Of a DNA stretch of 34,578 nucleotides, positions 16,251 through 23,483 are shown one piece after another. A program made the position numbers and the translations under genes. How positions within the stretch are numbered: the first letter of the stretch is position 1; every line of letters starts with the position of its first letter. The notes under the pieces are model-generated. The model ran no database searches and had not been told where the DNA came from. It saw only the letters and a list, made by a program, of their open reading frames with translations. This DNA is from Neobacillus mesonae (GTDB lineage Bacteria > Bacillota > Bacilli > Bacillales > Cytobacillaceae): positions 1-34,578 of the forward strand of contig NZ_JAMBNQ010000045.1 in NCBI RefSeq assembly GCF_023715155.1. The letters are read 5' to 3'.

Positions 16251-17132
16251 ATGAAAATTGGTTTTATTGGATTAGGCAAAATGGGCAGCGGGCTGGCAAA
16301 AAATTTAATCAAAGCTGGGTTTGACGTTTTATTATTTGATATTAATCCTGACGCTGTTGATGCAGTTCTGAAGGTTGGAGGAAGTTATGCAGCATCTCCA
16401 AAGGCCATGGCATTAGAAGCAGATGTTATTTTTACGAGTCTGCCTTTGCCTAAACATATGCTTCAATTAACAATTGAGGAAGAAAAAATACTTCAAATAA
16501 TGAAGGAAGGGTCAATATTAATTGATGTAAGCACGATTGATCCAAAAACCGCTAGATTAATTGCCAATACAGCTGAAAAACAAAACATTCAATTTTTGGC
16601 GTGTCCTTTAGGGAAAGGCCCAGCTCAAGCAAGTGAAGGCACGGAACCTATTTTTGCTGGTGGAAAAAAAGAGGTATTTGAATCTTATAAAGATTTGCTT
16701 GAGAAGGTAGGAAACCCAACCTATTTAGGGGATGTAGAACAAGCCACGGCTTTTAAATTGATTAGTAATATGGTAGGAATGACAAATATAGCAGTTATGA
16801 GTGAAGGAATTCAATTAGCAGTTCAATCAGGAATTGATTTATCGCTGTTTAAGGAATTAATGCATGATACAGGGGGAGACTCAGCACAATTACATTTAAG
16901 AGGTCCTTTCATTTTAGAAAATGACTATCAACCTAGGTTTTCTGTTAATTTAGCGGAAAAAGATGTACGTTTAGGAATTGAAATGGCTGAGTCATTAACG
17001 AATAAAGCAGAGTTTAGCAGCTTAACGTTAAATTATCTTCAGAATGCACAAGCCTTTAATTTAGGAGATAAGGACGTGGCAGCCATTTATCAAATATTCC
17101 AAAAAGGATCAAGTGCTGAAAAAATACGATGA
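16251..17132 (+). CDS. 3-hydroxyisobutyrate dehydrogenase-family (beta-hydroxyacid) dehydrogenase
   Basis: The product has 293 residues. The N-terminal Rossmann motif is GFIGLGKMGSGLAKNL, with D30 after beta-2 suggesting NAD. The catalytic lysine is K169 in ATAFKLISNMV. The substrate-binding loop usually reads GGPxGA but is altered here to LGKGPAQASEGT. Relatives oxidise 3-hydroxyisobutyrate, glycerate, 4-hydroxybutyrate or sulfolactaldehyde-type substrates. The changed loop leaves the substrate open. AGGAGGAAGAATAAG precedes the ATG. It is the last gene of the cassette and is followed by the eamA remnant with its terminator. Confidence 0.88.
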   Translation: MKIGFIGLGKMGSGLAKNLIKAGFDVLLFDINPDAVDAVLKVGGSYAASPKAMALEADVIFTSLPLPKHMLQLTIEEEKILQIMKEGSILIDVSTIDPKTARLIANTAEKQNIQFLACPLGKGPAQASEGTEPIFAGGKKEVFESYKDLLEKVGNPTYLGDVEQATAFKLISNMVGMTNIAVMSEGIQLAVQSGIDLSLFKELMHDTGGDSAQLHLRGPFILENDYQPRFSVNLAEKDVRLGIEMAESLTNKAEFSSLTLNYLQNAQAFNLGDKDVAAIYQIFQKGSSAEKIR

Positions 17133-17156
17133 ACTTTAGAAATTGATGGATGTATG

Positions 17157-17250
17157 GAACAATACGCTTGGTGATATAATCGTCACTAATCGATTTGGAC
17201 CCAAGTTGCCTTTACCGGAAAACAACCATTCGATAGAAATAACTTCATAG
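17157..17250 (+). pseudogene. 3'-terminal remnant of an EamA transporter gene
   Basis: Codon for codon the segment aligns with the last 25 or so codons of the eamA at 10867-11784. It reads IVTNRFGPK-LPLPENNHSIEITS against IVVNLLGLKEHPVPEKNPSVEITS, with a stop at the same place (17248). The upstream part loses frame and there is no start. The terminator homology continues to 17298. Confidence 0.8.
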
Positions 17251-17261
17251 ATTACGGGCCT

Positions 17262-17298
17262 AAGGCCATTCCTTTCTGCCTGAAGGGGATGGCCTTTT
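17262..17298 (+). terminator. terminator after the catabolic cassette
   Basis: AAGGCCATTCCTT pairs with AAGGGGATGGCCTT, with G:T wobbles, followed by TTTT. It is homologous to the terminator at 11797-11833 and is the first terminator downstream of the HIBADH-type gene. Confidence 0.75.
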
Positions 17299-17320
17299 AC
17301 TATGACTTTAGTCAGTTGAG

Positions 17321-17370
17321 CCCGCCCGCGTTAGCGTGCAAAGCAAAAAAACACCTTCTATGCGGGCGGG
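17321..17370. repeat. GC-rich inverted repeat
   Basis: CCCGCCCGC (17321-17329) is the exact complement of GCGGGCGGG (17362-17370), separated by 32 nt. Its GC content is far above the AT-rich surroundings. It could be a mobile-repeat remnant or an RNA hairpin. Confidence 0.6.
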
Positions 17371-17489
17371 TGGTAAAAAATATATCCAAGATCAAGAAAA
17401 ACATGATATTGCATTAGATAAATTATGCAAAAGAATATACAGACCCTTTCAAAAGGCAGCAAGTAATACCAATACCCTTTAAGGGGTGG

Positions 17490-17610
17490 CAAAAGTGCAA
17501 AGGCAATAATATAGGCTTAAATTAAATGAAAGCCAGCGCCTTTAGATACTGGACGTTAGTATAGGTTTATAGCCGTTGTTCATACCACCCGTTGGATAGG
17601 TGGTCATAAT
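17490..17610 (+). other. candidate structured RNA upstream of the secreted-protein genes
   Basis: Several stems lie in succession. AAAGGC (17499) pairs with GCCTTT (17538) and encloses GGCTT/AAGCC (17514/17530). ATACT/AGTAT follows (17546/17558), then ACCACC/GGTGGT (17584/17599). It sits 150 nt before the first secreted-protein gene in a gene-free stretch (17299-17763). I could not match it to a known riboswitch core. Confidence 0.35.
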
Positions 17611-17763
17611 TTAAAAATAACTGCAATTGATGAAATAAGCTTCATAGATTCGTAGGTCAAAAGGATAGTTTTCAAAGATAGCTGTCGAAAACGGTCAAAA
17701 ATCATTGGACTGTATCGAATGATATTTGTGAAAAGAATGATTCATGGGAAAGGGGGTGAAAAG

Positions 17764-18663
17764 ATGCACTTCCGACATATCCTTTTTTCAGGCTTACTTA
17801 CATGTACTGCCCTATTTGTATCGGATCATGCCTTTGCCGCAAAAGACGAAATAAATCGTACACAGCATGCTGCGAATACCACAGTACAGGTGGAGAAGGC
17901 GGTGAAAACCGAACTTCCCGCAAAAAGTTCGGACAAGGCCAAGGATGCGGTATCCATACATAAGCCTTTGAAAAAATCAAAAACCGATATGGAACAGCAG
18001 AAAAAGGTCCCGGCCATTTCTCAAGCAACGAATGCTAATAAAAAGGCAGTGGAAAAAATCAGCTCAGTTGTTGAGAAGAAGAGGGACAAAGGGCAATCGG
18101 ATAACATACAGGCTAATGGATTACAAAAGGCAGATACCAATACTAAACCCAAAGGAAGTAAGGTGCAGCAGCAAAGCCCAAAAGCTGAAAAGCGGCAGCC
18201 GGCTCAAACTACGAAACAGGATATCCGCACTGAAAAAGCACCGTCTGCTGAAAATCAAAAAGAATCAAATAAAACCAAACATACTAACATAAATAAGGCT
18301 GTAACAACCAAACCAGCCAAACAAAAACTAGAAAAACAGAAACTAGAAAAGTCAAAACTAGAAAAGCAGAAACCGGTCAAAAGTGAAAAGGCACCTGTTG
18401 AACAGAAGACGATTCCTGATCTAAACCAGGCTTTGAACCAATCTCAGCGGATGAATGGCTCAGGCAGTAAAGCTAATGACCGGGTGAACACCAGCTTCAG
18501 TACCATCAATCTGGTGGATAAATGGATTATTTGGCATCATTACTTTGAGGTTCAGCTGATTCAGCCGTATTTTTCCCGGCTGAACTTATTGAGGAATCAA
18601 TGGGTGAACGCACCGCCGTCACCACCGCCGCAATTTGCTCCTATTTTTAACCATGTTTCTTAG
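17764..18663 (+). CDS. secreted lysine-rich low-complexity protein
   Basis: The product has 299 residues and is not recognised. A signal peptide covers about 1-25, ending DHAFA before AKDE. Residues 26-240 are dominated by K, E, Q, A and T, with short KLEKQ-type repeats around 195-215, and are probably disordered. The last 50 residues differ sharply. They are aromatic and hydrophobic (VDKWIIWHHYFEVQLIQPYF), then proline-rich (PPSPPPQF), and may be a small binding module. I chose the ATG at 17764 because AAAGGGGGTG precedes it at the usual distance. It is followed after 42 nt by a second secreted low-complexity gene, so the two are probably co-expressed in the envelope or spore surface. Confidence 0.72.
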   Translation: MHFRHILFSGLLTCTALFVSDHAFAAKDEINRTQHAANTTVQVEKAVKTELPAKSSDKAKDAVSIHKPLKKSKTDMEQQKKVPAISQATNANKKAVEKISSVVEKKRDKGQSDNIQANGLQKADTNTKPKGSKVQQQSPKAEKRQPAQTTKQDIRTEKAPSAENQKESNKTKHTNINKAVTTKPAKQKLEKQKLEKSKLEKQKPVKSEKAPVEQKTIPDLNQALNQSQRMNGSGSKANDRVNTSFSTINLVDKWIIWHHYFEVQLIQPYFSRLNLLRNQWVNAPPSPPPQFAPIFNHVS

Positions 18664-18705
18664 TAGCTAAAGCCTTGGAACATAATAAAAGGAGCGAATC
18701 AAAAA

Positions 18706-19881
18706 ATGAAAAATTATCTTAACTCAAATAATGTTGTAAAGTCTTTCGTCTTAGCTGGAGCAGTGTCCGTTGGTGTTTTTGCCGGAGGCCATCTTACAGA
18801 TGCTGCGGGTCCGGATCATGTCAAAGCTGCCCATGCTGAGCATGTAAAAAGTGAAAATCATGTCAAGGTAAATCATGAGGTTCATGTAAACCCAGCCGTA
18901 AAAGTAAAGCATAATGTGGAAGTAAAAGTAAACAATCAGGCAAAAGTGGAAGCGAAGCAGAAGACAAAGGTGAAGGCTCAGGAAAAAGAGCACACGAATG
19001 TCGGAAAAGCATCCAAATCACAGGCTAGTGAACATGCCAGTGAAACAGCAAAATTACATGCAGCCCCAAATTCAGCCGTTCTAGGAAAAGGTGAAAAGGC
19101 GCCAAAGGCACCGGTTACAGAACCTAAAGAAGACAAAGTGACTGTACAAAAAACGGATCTGGAAGCTGCAGCTGAAACTGAAAAAGAAAAGACTGTAGTA
19201 GAAGCAAAAGAGCAAAAAGAACAAGTTAAAGCAGATACAGTCAAAAAAGAAGACGAACAAGGCGATTCTGATCAGGTTGTAAAAGAAGACGAGCAAGGCA
19301 ATTCTAATCAGGTTGTCAAAGAAGATGAACAAGGTGAAGATACAGAATCTGCAGTAAAAGAAGATGAAAAGAAAGCAGACGTAGAAGACAATGTTCAAGT
19401 GAAAGATGAAGAAGATGGCGATCATGATGATGAGTCTGCAAATGTAAAATTCGAAACTCATGCGACAGTGAAAACAAATGAGGATGACGAAGAGGCTGTT
19501 CTTGAAGACAATGCCGATGATGATGCAGATAAAGTAAATCCATCACTAGAAAATAAAGCCAAATCACAAGCGGCTGTAAAGGCCAGTGAAACAGCAAAGA
19601 CTCATGCTTCCATCCATTCTGCAGTACGTGCCGGTGAAATGGATCAAGAAACACAAGCTGAGGCAGCACCTGAAGTTAAGGTTGAAGCTGAAAAAACTGA
19701 AGAGAGTGCAGTAGAAGCAGAAGAAACAGCAAAAGCATCGGAAGTTACGGTAGAAACTGATCATAATGATGCAGTGGAAGCAGACGCTGAAGAAACTACA
19801 GAAGCTCCAGAAGTTTCAGTTGAAAGCGAAGAAACTGCAGACAACACTGAAGCAGTTGAAGAAGTAAAAGAAATTCAATAA
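18706..19881 (+). CDS. secreted charge-segregated low-complexity protein
   Basis: The product has 391 residues and is not recognised. An N-terminal signal peptide (about 1-34) is followed by four zones. Residues 36-95 are His/Lys/Val rich with strict alternation (VKVNHEVHVNP, VKVKHNVEVKVNN). Residues 105-130 hold a module, SQASEHASETAKLHAAPNSA. Residues 181-222 contain three near-exact 12-residue repeats starting KEDEQG. Acidic sequence runs to the end. The first module recurs at 287-311 (SQAAVKASETAKTHASIHSA). The protein goes from basic to very acidic along its length. AAAAGGAGCG precedes the ATG. Confidence 0.75.
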   Translation: MKNYLNSNNVVKSFVLAGAVSVGVFAGGHLTDAAGPDHVKAAHAEHVKSENHVKVNHEVHVNPAVKVKHNVEVKVNNQAKVEAKQKTKVKAQEKEHTNVGKASKSQASEHASETAKLHAAPNSAVLGKGEKAPKAPVTEPKEDKVTVQKTDLEAAAETEKEKTVVEAKEQKEQVKADTVKKEDEQGDSDQVVKEDEQGNSNQVVKEDEQGEDTESAVKEDEKKADVEDNVQVKDEEDGDHDDESANVKFETHATVKTNEDDEEAVLEDNADDDADKVNPSLENKAKSQAAVKASETAKTHASIHSAVRAGEMDQETQAEAAPEVKVEAEKTEESAVEAEETAKASEVTVETDHNDAVEADAEETTEAPEVSVESEETADNTEAVEEVKEIQ

Positions 19882-19893
19882 TTTCTTGATCAG

Positions 19894-19925
19894 GGTCTAA
19901 TCCTCTAGAGGATTAGATCTTTTTT
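19894..19925 (+). terminator. terminator of the acidic secreted-protein gene
   Basis: TCTAATCCTC pairs with GAGGATTAGA around a minimal loop, followed by TCTTTTTT. Confidence 0.85.
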
Positions 19926-19929
19926 ACGC

Positions 19930-19968
19930 AAAAACAAGCTCCCATCATTCCGGGGAGCTTGTTTTTTT
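19930..19968. terminator. terminator overlapping the DUF6241-like gene's stop
   Basis: AAAAACAAGCTCCC pairs with GGGAGCTTGTTTTT around a short loop. On the minus strand the stem encodes the last residues of the gene and its stop codon lies in the loop. It probably terminates both strands. Confidence 0.82.
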
Positions 19969-20529
19969 CGCAAAATCATCACCAAAATTATTAGCGATAA
20001 ATTTTTTTTCCTCTTCCTTGCTCAAAATTCCAAAGGCTTTTCCAACTGTGCCATCCTGGTAATCCCAGAAATAGTTATGGTCACTATCAACATCACTGAA
20101 TTGGCCCTTTTTCCATTTCTCTAGGATGGACAGCAGTTCATCTTTGCGGTCAAAGTCACTCTTGCTTACAATCTCGTAAACTTGCTGAATGGTGTCCGGA
20201 ATCATGGGGACGGCACCCCATTTTTCCTCTGCTTTAACCTTTTGATGTGTCATTTTATGCATGACATCAATTACTTCATCCTGGGAGCTTTCTTCTGTAA
20301 GATCAACTTTATATGTTACACCGCCAATTTTAGCTGTCTGGTCTTCCTCTGCTTTTACCGCTGTATTATCCTTTTCCTCTTTTTTTTCAGTGGTTGTGTC
20401 AGGCTCAGCTGTTACCTTCTCCTCTGCTAATTTCGCATTAGTGGTGCTGTCCATATACTTATATACACCAAATGTACCAAATATGAGAACCACCAAAACA
20501 ATAGCAGACCCTAAAAAAGCCTTTTTCAT
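19945..20529 (-). CDS. membrane-anchored protein, DUF6241-like
   Basis: The product is about 194 residues. A single N-terminal membrane segment (about 4-24) is followed by an acidic Thr/Glu/Lys linker (about 35-75). A C-terminal domain of about 110 residues then follows with DVMHKMTHQKVKAEEKWGAV, WKKGQFSDVDSDHNYFWDY and GTVGKAFGILSKEEEKKFI. That pattern fits the DUF6241 family as I remember it. No function is known. AGGAGGAAAGATA precedes the ATG at 20529. It is probably exposed outside the membrane. It is convergent with the acidic secreted-protein gene. Confidence 0.72.
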   Translation of the reverse strand: MKKAFLGSAIVLVVLIFGTFGVYKYMDSTTNAKLAEEKVTAEPDTTTEKKEEKDNTAVKAEEDQTAKIGGVTYKVDLTEESSQDEVIDVMHKMTHQKVKAEEKWGAVPMIPDTIQQVYEIVSKSDFDRKDELLSILEKWKKGQFSDVDSDHNYFWDYQDGTVGKAFGILSKEEEKKFIANNFGDDFAKKTSSPE

Positions 20530-20618
20530 TATCTTTCCTCCTGTTTTTGTTCTGGATGGTTCCACTTTACCAGAAAATTCATAATAATGCCAGTGTCGAA
20601 TCAGAATCTATTCTACTA

Positions 20619-21851
20619 TTATCCTGCCTTTTTTTCTAAAATAGCCGGAGACTCATATTTTTCAATATATATAGCGATTAAGGTTCCTATTAACAAGGAC
20701 CATACAGGTGCACTAATATGAAAAATCGTAATATTTGACGCAGCAATAATAAAAGTGAGGGCTGTGCTGATTTTTAAATTTGGCTTAGAAAAGCTGTTAT
20801 GCAGGTTGCTTGCAAATACATTTAACAGGGAAAATCCAACCAGAATGGAAATAAATTGGGACGGAAGAGCTTGGATAAAAATGGTCAGTTTCCACGAGAA
20901 AATCCCAAATAAGAGAACAATGATACCTGAAACAACTGCTCCCATATATCTCTTATCTTTCTGGCCTGTCTCCTCATCAGAGCAAATGGCAGTTGCCATT
21001 CCTGCCATATTTGCGGACTGTCCCCCAAAAAAGCCGGACAAAATGGAAAAGATGCCGCAAAAAGAAATAATTTTATTCACAGGCGGCCGGAAATCCTTTT
21101 GTCCTAAGGCCCCAATCCCTACTGCTGCATCATTACTTAAGATCAGCAGGGCAAGAGGGACCGAAACAGAGATAAAACTGACAGGATTAAACTCCGGAAC
21201 TTGAAATTGCGGAAAAATGAAACCCTTCGATATTTCAGACGGCGTGATGGAGTGTGTCAAAAGCAATATAATAAACCCAAGAAGGATGGCGATTATGACA
21301 GGGGGAATCCGGCTGTTCCGTTTATGAAAAATAAAAAAGGCAATCAGCGAAACGGAACCGACTAATAATAAATCATGCACTGAAATAATAAAGTTCACCA
21401 TATATTTGGCGATCATCCCTACTAACATGGCAGCAATCATTTCTTTAGGCACAATCTTCATTAACTTAGAAAATACACCGGAAAATCCAATTAGAAGCAT
21501 TAACACCCCAGAAAAAATATAGGCACCGATTAATTCATGGTAACTAAATTGTGCTGTCACGGTGGCCAGATATGCAACACCGGTAATGGTATGCCCGCCT
21601 GAGATAGGAATCTTGTAGTAAAGAGGGAGGATAATCCCAAAGATTCCTCCAAAAACATAGACTGAAAACATCCAAAGGCTTGTTTGAGCCTGGGTAAAAT
21701 GTCCATTTGCAGATGCCTCCATAATCATAGCCGTTGGCCCGGTCACACTAAGTATTCCGGCAATAAGGCCCGCGGATAGATTTTTGGTATGTAAATCTTT
21801 GAATGGAAATTTCAGCCCCCTGGAAAGGGAAGGGGTTAAACCTTTAACCAT
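20619..21851 (-). CDS. BenE-family proton symporter
   Basis: This integral membrane protein of about 410 residues has 11-12 helices. Family features include GPTAMIMEASANGHF near the start, KIPISGGHTITGVAYLATV and SNDAAVGIGALGQKDFRPPV. GFFGGQSANMAGMATAICS follows. It matches the benzoate/H+ symporter (BenE) family. Members outside classical benzoate operons may carry other aromatic or small acids. I chose the ATG at 21851 because AAAGGAGAATGTACA precedes it. It follows lacI by 89 nt on the same strand with a small hairpin (21874-21893) between them, so the two are probably co-transcribed. Confidence 0.85.
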   Translation of the reverse strand: MVKGLTPSLSRGLKFPFKDLHTKNLSAGLIAGILSVTGPTAMIMEASANGHFTQAQTSLWMFSVYVFGGIFGIILPLYYKIPISGGHTITGVAYLATVTAQFSYHELIGAYIFSGVLMLLIGFSGVFSKLMKIVPKEMIAAMLVGMIAKYMVNFIISVHDLLLVGSVSLIAFFIFHKRNSRIPPVIIAILLGFIILLLTHSITPSEISKGFIFPQFQVPEFNPVSFISVSVPLALLILSNDAAVGIGALGQKDFRPPVNKIISFCGIFSILSGFFGGQSANMAGMATAICSDEETGQKDKRYMGAVVSGIIVLLFGIFSWKLTIFIQALPSQFISILVGFSLLNVFASNLHNSFSKPNLKISTALTFIIAASNITIFHISAPVWSLLIGTLIAIYIEKYESPAILEKKAG

Positions 21852-21940
21852 TGTACATTCTCCTTTAAAGTATGAAGGCTGAAGCCAGCCTTCCGCTTCC
21901 AAAACTTAAAACCCAAAAAGTAAAGAATCTCCTCTTGCTT

Positions 21941-22945
21941 TTAACAGCCGCAAGACTTCCTAATCATCAGCGAGGTTGGGATTTGGATATGCTTATCGTA
22001 ACCAGGATTATTGATTTTGTTTAATAATACATCAAAAGCAGTCCGGCCAATCGTTTCAGCAGACAGGCTGACATTGGTAATCGGGGGGTTTGTAATGGCT
22101 GCCCCGGCAAAGTCGCCAAACCCGATTAAGGCAATATCGTCCGGACATTTGAGTGATAACTCTGTAATCGCTTGCATAGCACCGATTGTCATTAAATCAC
22201 TCAATACAAATAGAGCAGTAATTTCTTTTTCACGATTAAGTAATTTCTTCGTCGCAATCAGCGCGTTTTTTTCGGTAGCAAATCCGGATTCAATTAAACC
22301 TTCATCAAAAGGGATATTATATTCTGTAAGTGCTGCTTTATATCCTTCAATTCTTTCAATGGTCGGTGTAATATTGGTTCTGGAAATGATCACACCAATC
22401 TTTCGATGCCCATGCTGAAGCAAATGCTTGGTTGCATCATAGCCTGCCTGAAAATCATCTGCCGTCACTCTGGGAAGGCGGGGGATGTTTGGATCATAGC
22501 GAATGGCCTGAATGATGGGAAGTCCTTTTTTCATATACTTTTGGATATAACCTAAGTTCATTTCAGATGGAGTAAGAATGATCCCATCGACAATATTTGA
22601 ACTAAGCAGTTTAATCGATTCTTTCTCATAATCATAGTCTTCGTTCGTATTAATAAACAGTAAGTGGTAGTCCAATTCCCTGGCACGTTTGCCAATTCCA
22701 TTTACAATTCCGGTCACATAGGAATCGGGAAAAACCGACACAACCAGCCCTGCTGTTTTTGTTACGGCATTACGAAGACTTTTTGCTCTTGTATCTGGAA
22801 CATAATTATATTTTTCTATCACATTTGTAATCAATTTCCTTTTGTTTTCGGATATATGTTTTGTCCCATTAATGACATGGGAAACGGTTGCAATAGAGAC
22901 ACCAGCTTCTCTCGCGATATCCTTCATGGTAACTTTTATGCTCAA
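21941..22945 (-). CDS. LacI-family transcriptional regulator
   Basis: The product has 334 residues. The N-terminal helix-turn-helix and hinge (MKDIAREAGVSIATVSHVIN, then YVPDTRAKSL) are typical of LacI/GalR proteins. The rest is a periplasmic-binding-like sensor with DGIILTPSE, RPRVTADDF-like text and a closing PTSLMIRKSC. It is divergent from the first TRAP operon, with two identical 14-bp operators and one near-identical copy in the shared intergenic region, so it probably represses itself and dctP1. The inducer is unknown but should be the TRAP substrate or a product of it. BenE lies downstream on the same strand. Confidence 0.92.
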   Translation of the reverse strand: MSIKVTMKDIAREAGVSIATVSHVINGTKHISENKRKLITNVIEKYNYVPDTRAKSLRNAVTKTAGLVVSVFPDSYVTGIVNGIGKRARELDYHLLFINTNEDYDYEKESIKLLSSNIVDGIILTPSEMNLGYIQKYMKKGLPIIQAIRYDPNIPRLPRVTADDFQAGYDATKHLLQHGHRKIGVIISRTNITPTIERIEGYKAALTEYNIPFDEGLIESGFATEKNALIATKKLLNREKEITALFVLSDLMTIGAMQAITELSLKCPDDIALIGFGDFAGAAITNPPITNVSLSAETIGRTAFDVLLNKINNPGYDKHIQIPTSLMIRKSCGC

Positions 22946-22978
22946 ATTTAACCCCCGCCTTCATGTCTCTTTACATTA

Positions 22979-22992
22979 GTTAAACGTTTTAC
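22979..22992. promoter_or_regulatory. LacI-type operator O1 (lacI side)
   Basis: GTTAAACGTTTTAC, a near-palindrome with the central CG typical of LacI-family sites. It lies just downstream of the predicted start of lacI transcription. Confidence 0.75.
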
Positions 22993-23011
22993 TGTTTCAC
23001 AATAATTCAAT

Positions 23012-23040
23012 ATTTTACTATTTATTCTTAAAAAAGACAA
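23012..23040 (-). promoter_or_regulatory. SigA promoter of lacI
   Basis: On the minus strand TTGTCT (-35), 17 nt, TAAAAT (-10). Operator O1 follows about 20 nt downstream of the -10. Confidence 0.5.
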
Positions 23041-23110
23041 TGTTAAATAAGACCTAAAAAATTTGAAAATATCGTTGATTTGGTTTTCAGATTTTGGTAT
23101 ATTAGGAATT

Positions 23111-23124
23111 GTTAAACGTTTTAC
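23111..23124. promoter_or_regulatory. LacI-type operator O2 (middle)
   Basis: GTTAAACGTTTTAC, identical to O1 and 132 bp from it. It lies between the two divergent promoters and could support looping. Confidence 0.75.
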
Positions 23125-23187
23125 CAAAAATAAGATAGATTAATTGAAAGTAAATAAAAAAAAATAACAAGAAATGCAAAAAAGTAG

Positions 23188-23217
23188 TTTACAGATGACT
23201 CCTATTCTTGTTATATT
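23188..23217 (+). promoter_or_regulatory. SigA promoter of dctP1
   Basis: TTTACA (23188-23193), 18 nt, TATATT (23212-23217). O3 begins 14 nt downstream of the -10. Confidence 0.55.
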
Positions 23218-23230
23218 TTTGTTAGAGGCA

Positions 23231-23244
23231 GTAAAACGATTAAC
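23231..23244. promoter_or_regulatory. LacI-type operator O3 (dctP1 side)
   Basis: GTAAAACGATTAAC is the inverse of O1/O2 with one base changed. It sits at the predicted start of dctP1 transcription, 120 bp from O2. Confidence 0.7.
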
Positions 23245-23251
23245 CCACTTT

Positions 23252-23265
23252 TGTAAACGGAAACA
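23252..23265. promoter_or_regulatory. CcpA cre site 1
   Basis: TGTAAACGGAAACA fits the cre consensus TGNAANCGNWWNCA at every position. It lies downstream of the dctP1 promoter, a roadblock position for catabolite repression. Confidence 0.65.
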
Positions 23266-23283
23266 AAAAATTTTTGCACCATT

Positions 23284-23297
23284 TGAAAACGGTTTCC
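23284..23297. promoter_or_regulatory. CcpA cre-like site 2
   Basis: TGAAAACGGTTTCC differs from the cre consensus only at the last base. It lies 19 nt after cre site 1. Confidence 0.5.
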
Positions 23298-23483
23298 TTT
23301 TATATATTGAGTTTTTTAAATCTTCCGAGTGTTTTTAAATATATAAGGAGGATAGGGTCAATCATAAAATGTCTCTTCAGGTCAAAGCAGTTTAGCTTTT
23401 TCTCATTTCGTAAATTACAGATAGGTTATCCCATCTATCTGTTATTTTAAAAAAATTTAAAACTTATTTAAGGGGGAAATAGA

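Noticed and set aside
17490..17610. c-di-GMP (GEMM) or c-di-AMP (ydaO) riboswitch
   Set aside because: A GCAAAGGC stretch recalls GEMM, but the GGGCAAAC and tetraloop-receptor elements are missing and no ydaO core is present.
23369..23395. An 8-codon leader peptide before dctP1
   Set aside because: The nearest AGGAGG is about 17 nt from its ATG, too far for efficient initiation.
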